From positions 62,001 to 126,000 of the forward strand of contig CALYLW010000069.1 of the NCBI GenBank assembly GCA_944989445.1: a DNA stretch of 64,000 nucleotides. The letters run 5' to 3'. Every line of letters begins with the position of its first letter. Position 1 is the first letter of the stretch. Position numbers and translations under genes: made by a program. The notes beneath the pieces were generated by a model that was not told where the DNA came from, made no database searches, and was given only the letters and a program-made list of their open reading frames with translations. This DNA comes from Ampullaceana balthica. Lineage: Eukaryota; Mollusca; Gastropoda; Lymnaeidae. Positions 58,203-64,000 of this stretch are shown one piece after another.

Positions 58203-59577
58203 CAGTGGTGTAGAAAGAGGTTGGCAAGGGGCGGCAAATTCATAGTCCTTAATTAGCTTGAAAGAAAAAAAATTAGAGAAAATGGATCTCTTTTGTCAAA
58301 ATACCATAAACACCAAGTATTAAGAGAACGTAACACTTATATGCAGGTAATTCAATTTGATTCTTCAAATGTGACACCCCGCTCCTGTTGTAAAAGGAAC
58401 AATTACTGAACCCTATCAATTTTAAACATGAGCAAATCCAAAGCTAATGTTACAGCTGGCATTTTGTTAGGGGCGGCACACCACCCGTTGTTATTTAGCA
58501 TCTAAAAAATTCGCAAAAGAAAGTTCTTTCTGTTACAAGATACCACATACTTATTCCTTTGCATTCGATAGCTCTTCATATATTTCACATAAGGTTCAAA
58601 AAGTCCATTTGTGCAATGTGAAAATATTGAAAATCAGAGAGAGGTTGCTTTTGTTTGTGTTTTTTTATTTTTTATTTTAGATCTAAAAACATGTACTCTC
58701 TCAAAACATGTATTTTATGAAATCAATGACGCTAAAAAGTATTAATAAACGTTAATAGTTAATAAGTGCTAATAAAAATATTTTCAAAGATTACTCACAG
58801 AGAACTCATTGATTACTTAGAGGATGATTTGACTTATTCTAACATTTTATTTGGAGATCTTATTGTTTTTTTAAATCTTGCAGTCAAAATACGAGAGAGC
58901 AAATTCAGGCGGGAATATGTAGTCATGTTATGAAAATAAAATCAGTTGACGGAAAAATTTCATTCTTGATAAGATGAGGTTACTGTAGAAAATCATTTGA
59001 GGTTTTGGCAGATACATAATTCATAAATCCGATATGAAACATGCTAATCTACATAACTGAAATTTTGCCTATAATTTAGAGTATTAAAGTATCTCACAGG
59101 AAATTGTCCAGCTAGGATTATTTTATCTCATGGGGAAAAAATGAATTAATAAATTTAAATCAAGTTTATTAAGATATTTTGGCTTGAAGTTAACCTGCCA
59201 AATATAATATATATTCATAATGGATATTCTTTACAAGTGGCAAAAGTAATTCCAGCTGCGAAATAAGCTTGTTTAAAATTAAGTTAATGAAAAATGTATT
59301 ATGATCAACCTGCAATTTTGGCCATTGAGCATGGCATTGCTGAAAATATGTATACATATAAGCTTGCGCTATGAGAAAAAATAGAAAACTTAAATTTCAA
59401 TAAATAAACGAAAGCACTTCTATTTAAATTTAACATAAAATATAGGGTCCTTATGACTAATTTCTAATTTTAAAAAAACATCTTCTTTCTAATGGTATCA
59501 ACATATTTTTCGGGGGGGGGGACGGGCGGTAGATCTGGGCTCTGGCCCGGGCGGCACATACCCACGCTACGCCGCTG
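58203..59577. mobile_element. Old hAT element, probable
   Basis: Ends CAGTGGTGTAGAAAG and CACGCTACGCCGCTG resemble the CAGTGGCGTAGC family, with GGGGCGGCA near the left end and GGGCGGCAC near the right. The flanks CCCAGGTA and CCCGAGAA match at only 5 of 8 bases. No transposase is recognisable inside. Confidence 0.55.
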
Positions 59578-60351
59578 CCCGAGAACCCGTTCACGTTTTG
59601 GACTGGTGCCCAACAGCTTTTTTCAACAATATTGACTGCCCTACTGAGATAGATTCGTTATTTCCACTAGTAAAGGTAGATATATTAGAGGCGTGGTATA
59701 AACTAGTTAGGTAGAAGTATATAGAGTGATATTCACCAGTGAGGTAGATTTTGTTGTATTGTATTAACTATAAAACTATATAATTTGCAATTGTCACGCA
59801 AGTCAGTCTGTCCTGACGCTAATAATTTTAGAAAGCAGGGAAAAACCAAATTACTGCACCAATGCACCAAAAGGTGTGCAAATTAAAGATGCGCTGTAAT
59901 AAAATATAATATTGCGTCATTGTTTTCGCTTATATTTAATTTTGGAAAAGGGATCAATGTAAAAAGAGGATTTGATGATGGTTACTTATAAAATAAAAAA
60001 ATAAACGGGGCGCCGTTGGCGCCCTGCAACCCCTATTATAAAATACTTTATGTACATTTCAGAAAGTTTAATATTTCGTATTTATCAAACAAGAACAAGT
60101 TAGTTGGGCTTTTGAAAAAGGTCGGTGCCATAGGCGCCCTAAAAAGTTCATTTTTATAAAATAAATAGATTTCAGCTGAAAACTTCCGTCATTTTTGACG
60201 GGTGTACACTAGTTGAGTTATATTTTGTTGTATGCACTAATGGGGTATATTTGTGATATCCCCTGATGGGGAAGGAACTGATTGATTTGTCGAAGTTAAT
60301 GAACTTGGTGCAGTTGAAGAACTCAATGTAGTAAGTGCATTCCTCTCCATT
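59578..60351. other. No gene; short GGCGCC-containing repeats
   Basis: Contains two GGCGCC-type motifs (about 60010, 60130) in AT-rich sequence and repeated ACTAGT/AGGTAGAT-like words at 59660-59760. No recognisable element. Confidence 0.4.
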
Positions 60352-60359
60352 ACCCAAGG

Positions 60360-62732
60360 CAGAGGTGGGAAAACTACGGCCCGCGGGCCGCATGCGGTCC
60401 GTAGGCATATACATGTTGCGTTCTTATGTCAATGTTAATTTTCTTTGTTTAGCATTTTCACTTTATTTTAAAAAAATTATTCCGAGTACTTGATTGATTC
60501 GAATCTATGTATATTAAATTGGTTTTATGGCTCCATAATTGATTTATGATCATTAGTCATTAATTGTTAACATCCTTATTCGAAACTGCATTTCAGCTCA
60601 ACTGTAAGTGGCTTTTGTTTACGATTTACATATTGGCAGTTTTTTTTAAACTTGTAATTTAAAAGTGAATTGACGTTGATTAAACCATAAGTGCTGCCAA
60701 AATAAGAAAAGAAAGATTGAGGATGAAAGTCGTCTTTTTAATGAAGATTGGACTGCTAAATATTGCTTCACAAATGTTGGCAGCAAAGCAGTCTTCTTGC
60801 TGTGCCTGAGTGTGTGAGCGTTTTTAAGGAGTACAACTTAAAAAAAAATCCAACACATTTTGATTTCGGGCACTATTTAACGAACGAAGAGAGAAAAGGT
60901 AATTTTCAGGAGTTGGTTAATAATTTAGAGAAGCAACAAACTGTTTCCACCAAATAGTCTTTTATACAAGATGCTGCAACCGAAGCCAGTTTTGTGCTGT
61001 CCCATAAGATTGTAAACGGAAAAGGTATTTTTCTGACAGCGAGTCTATAAAGGAATGCTTGTCAGATGCAGTAAGCATTATGTGTCCAGAACAGATAAAA
61101 AAAAGCTGATAGCATTTCTTTATCAAGGAGAACTGTAGTCAGGCGTTTTGAAAAAAATTAGCGTCAATTTGATGGACCAACTTCGTGATGCAAGCAAAGA
61201 CTTTTTGTGGTACTCTCCTGCTTTGGACGAAAGTACCGATGCACAGGATACAGCTCTTTTGTGGGTATTTATACGGGAAATAAACACTCGACTTGAGCTA
61301 ACCGAAGAATTATTTAGTGTTGAGCCAGTCAAAGACACAACTAAAGGCCAGGATTTTTTCAATGCTATTTAGAAATGTATTGAAAGAACTGGTTTGGTGT
61401 GGAACAAGATAGCAAGTGTAACAACAGAGTGCTGACCATTCACTCTTACCTCTGCACTATTTCATCCATCATGAAAGTCTGTGCAAAGCTGCTTTGAATA
61501 TCAAGCATGTTAATGACCCAGTTGTCAGTGTGATAAATCTCACTAGAGCCATGTTATAACCACAGGCAGTTCAAGGCACTGCTTGAAGATTTGGAAACTG
61601 AATATTATGATATTATCTACCACAGCAGGGTCCGCTGGCTAAGCCTGGGCAAGATATTGAGGCGAGTGTGGGATCTCAAGGAAGTAATAGTTATGTTCCT
61701 GGAGATCGAGGGTTTGTTTGTGACTTTGTTACCAACATTTTAAATGAAGAGTGGAAGTCAGACTTCATGATACCATTGACATTATGGAAAAGTTGAATGG
61801 CAAACTTCAGAGCAATATCTTGTTTGCACATGAAAGTTTATGTGTATGTTAAATCATTTCAGGCAAAGCTCTCGCTGTTCTCCAGGCAAGGAGGTGAAAA
61901 CAGGTTTTGCCATTTCCCTTTGCTGAAACAGAAAACCATTTCTAGTGAAAAGGCTAACAATTACAAGGCTCAGTTGGATGACTTGGTCGTGGAATTTGAA
62001 AGGAGGTTCCAAGACTTCAATAACCTTGGAACCACTCTTCAATATCATCAGTTCACCATTTAGTGCAAAAGCTGATTCAGCCCCAGAGGATATACAGCTA
62101 GAGATGCCTGACCTAGAAGCAGATTATGACCTGAAAGAGAAGTTCAAGTCATTTCTTTTGCTGGAGTTTTATGGATGTTTGTCAGCAGCAGCATTTCTAC
62201 ACTAAAAACCTTTGCTGCAACACTTGTGTCAATATTTGGGTCCACATACATCTGTGAGCAAGTTTTTTCTTGCATGAAAATAAACACGTCTAAGAAAATT
62301 TCGATGTTGACTGACTGCAATTTGAATGCCGTCATGGGAATCACAAGTAAACTTGTTTCACGGTTCAAAAACATCATCCGAAAGTGTAAACAGTTACATA
62401 CTTCTCATTAATTATAATTGTAATCTATGGTCAGCTTAAATGTAAATTATGTTCCTACTTCTCCATAGTTATTATGACCGGTAGCAAACTTTTGTTGAAA
62501 TAATAATGAATCATAAAATCTTATTATCAAATTAGAAACTGTTTCAGTTTGTATTTTAAAATGTGATGTACATATGTAATAGAGTGTGAAAGTGAAATAA
62601 AATGACAAGTACATGGTAATTATCATTAATTTAAATTTAAAAGTTGTCAATTGTAATTGAATTATATGCGGCCCGCCTATAACAATAAAGTTTTCAATGC
62701 GGTCCTCCGTAGAAAAAGTTTGCCCACCCCTG
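60360..62732 (+). mobile_element. hAT (Charlie-like) transposon with CAGAGGTGGG ends
   Basis: Ends CAGAGGTGGGAAAACTACGG and AGTTTGCCCACCCCTG with CCGCGGGCCGC and GCGGCCCGCC inside, flanked by ACCCAAGG and ACCTAAGG (8 bases, 1 mismatch). These ends are typical of the GTF2IRD2-type hAT group. 2,373 bases with a degenerate transposase on the + strand. Confidence 0.9.
60690..62411 (+). pseudogene. hAT transposase (GTF2IRD2-like), degenerate
   Basis: Pieces in order: an N-terminal segment with CVSVFKEYNLKKNPTHFDFG (60808-60870, remains of a BED-type finger). Then LRDASKDFLWYSPALDESTD with TRLELTEELFSVEPVKDTTK (61148-61372, first catalytic Asp region) and HSRVRWLSLGKILRRVWDL-like (61620-61680). 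Then FCHFPLLKQ and the C-terminal FGSTYICEQVFSCMK (62232-62280), the hAT dimerisation motif. Frameshifts and stops lie between the pieces. Confidence 0.85.
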
Positions 62733-62814
62733 ACCTAAGGTATAAGGTGTTGCAGAACGTATTATGTTATAAAAATAAAATGATACGCGGGAAGGTAAAT
62801 AAAAATACGTGTTA

Positions 62815-63180
62815 ATAGGTAAATAAATAGAAGTAAAAAAAAGATTTAAAAAAACCCACGTTTTTATAAGCGGACTAAAAAGAAGAAAATAATTTAAAAC
62901 TTGTAAGTTCAAGTACTTTCATTTAATATGACTAAAAACGTGGGGCGGGCGCTTATGAGGTTTAACATATGCAGCTCACTCATACTCTCACTTATAGATC
63001 TCTCTTTTGCCTTCTAAATTAGAAATCTTTAATTTTTATACCAAACACCCGCCCCACGTTTTTAGTCATATTAAATCAAAGTACTTGAACTTACAAGTTT
63101 TAAATTATTTTCTTCTTTTTAGTCCGCTTGTAAAAACGTGGTTTTTAAAAATCATTTTTTTACCTTTATTTATTTTATTC
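62815..63180. repeat. Long foldback (inverted repeat)
   Basis: Left arm about 62815-62947 and right arm about 63047-63180 are near-perfect reverse complements of about 130 bases: GGACTAAAAAGAAGAAAAT against ATTTTCTTCTTTTTAGTCC, and TATGACTAAAAACGTGGGGC against GCCCCACGTTTTTAGTCATA. The loop is about 100 bases. No coding content. It may be a foldback transposon or a MITE with very long arms; no target duplication was identified. Confidence 0.85.
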
Positions 63181-63243
63181 TTTTTAGTCCACTAATAAAA
63201 ACTTGGTTTTTAACAATATTTTTTTACCTCTATTTATTTTACC
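63117..63243. repeat. Tandem duplication of the foldback outer arm
   Basis: A segment of about 65 bases, TTTAGTCCGCTTGTAAAAACG onward to TTTATTTATTTTA, is repeated directly as TTTAGTCCACTAATAAAAAC onward at 63183-63242. The motif CGCCCGCCC recurs at 63260. Confidence 0.75.
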
Positions 63244-63344
63244 AAACACCTCACAAGCGCCCGCCCAACGTTTTAAAAACATTGTGATGTGGTCACGGGG
63301 GGAACTCACGGATGTCAACAAAAGCCGACGGTACAGATGCTTAT

Positions 63345-63560
63345 ATATAGACTATAGATAAACTAAAAAGTTCAATAATTTAATAACGGTACATTCGATC
63401 GATCTGAAATTTTAATACAATGCATTGTCATCCAAGATCTATCTGTGGTAAAATTTTCAGATCTCTAGGACCATCAGAAGTGGTTCAATTTTACGTTGGC
63501 AGATTTGAAAAAATCTTGGACAAACAAACAATGCCACACCAACGAAAGCGAGTTAATAAA
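63345..63560 (-). repeat. Dispersed repeat, related to 3133-3320 in reverse
   Basis: CGATCGATCTGAAATTTTAA and the neighbouring sequence match the complement of the repeat at about 3262-3300, where a GATCGATCGCATGTACCG run follows. Only the core can be aligned by eye. Confidence 0.5.
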
Positions 63561-63589
63561 AACGTGGTAATAAAAAAGTGAATCTTACC

Positions 63590-64000
63590 TGAATTAATGC
63601 CAACGCAGCTTGGACAACTACAGCTACAAAAGGGACAGCCACACATCGTAAACATCTACATCTGTTCCAGTGTTCGTCTGACTACATTGACATCTACAGC
63701 TACACCCGTGGCAGTAAGACAACTTGGACTTTCTTGATGTTCTAGAAGAGGCCAGTGAATGCGGTGATCCATCAGAGCAAACTGTCCACAACATCGTCAG
63801 TTTGGCTTTATAAAGCTTTCAAAATGGAGTCGTGATTGCTTGCTCCATTAAGTTTTATCCAATAGTATAGTGACATAGATGATGTTTTATCCATTAAAGG
63901 TGTAATTTAATTGTCTTTGCTTTTGTTGCTTCTGCAGTTTGTTTTGATATCTAAACCTATGCCAAACCCTAAACTTGTGTATTGAACCATGGCTGATGAC
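63590..64000 (+). other. Possible 5' end of the next gene, cut by the window
   Basis: TTTTGTTGCTTCTGCAG at about 63920-63938 looks like a splice acceptor. It is followed by about 50 bases without a long frame and then by AACCATGGCTGATGAC (start codon at 63989-63991 in an ideal Kozak context, first codons MADD). Too little remains to say what it encodes. 63590-63800 has higher GC than its surroundings and may be promoter or 5' UTR. Confidence 0.3.

Noticed and set aside
58203..59577. Exact target duplication for this hAT
   Set aside because: The flanks match at only 5 of 8 bases, so the element is called from its ends alone with lower confidence.

Overview
This 64 kb window is eukaryotic, AT-rich (visibly about two-thirds A+T) and intron-dense, and it carries a heavy transposon load. 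The gene content (a cilium protein of the ASH/MSP-domain type and a tiny secreted EGF-domain protein) and the repeats (Tigger, several hAT families, a Penelope-like element, a CR1/L2-like LINE, a tRNA-derived SINE) fit a bilaterian invertebrate. A mollusc, perhaps a gastropod, is my best guess, but that is inference. There is no operon structure, CRISPR array or bacterial feature.

Layout. 1-3.6 kb holds repeats: a family rich in GGGCCC motifs with a unit near 315-330 bp, plus a CAA/CAG array. 3.6-10.9 kb is copy 1 of a block with exons E1-E14 of a large ciliary gene, ending at a 100-base N gap. 11.0-12.7 kb holds exon E0, which must come before E1. 12.7-19.3 kb is an intron filled with the GGGCCC repeat, interrupted by a 5'-truncated LINE. 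19.3-30.3 kb is copy 2 of the E1-E14 block, split by a complete Tigger element. A hAT element follows at 30.3-33.1 kb, then E15-E22 with the stop codon at 40.5 kb. The reading frame runs unbroken E0 -> copy 2 E1-E14 -> E15-E22 (2,891 bases, about 962 residues), so copy 1 is surplus: an assembled second haplotype or a real partial duplication.

41-45 kb has a SINE, a three-exon gene for a small secreted protein with two EGF domains, and a stray second copy of the ciliary gene's terminal exon and 3' UTR. 45.4-49.3 kb holds a LINE fragment, a Penelope-like GIY-YIG endonuclease relic and a 3 kb C/A/T array almost without G on the + strand. 50-63 kb is a graveyard of hAT elements (at least six, one nested in another), several delimited by 8-base target duplications. 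62.8-63.6 kb holds a long foldback and a dispersed repeat. The last 11 bases contain a start codon in good Kozak context that may open the next gene.

The strongest signals are: the exon order paradox that marks copy 1 as misplaced or duplicated; the empty/filled site pair that dates the Tigger insertion; a LINE/SINE pair sharing a 3' tail; a hAT MITE carried in two Tigger derivatives; splice-acceptor-like minisatellites; and the small EGF gene. I found no clear new defence or enzymatic system.
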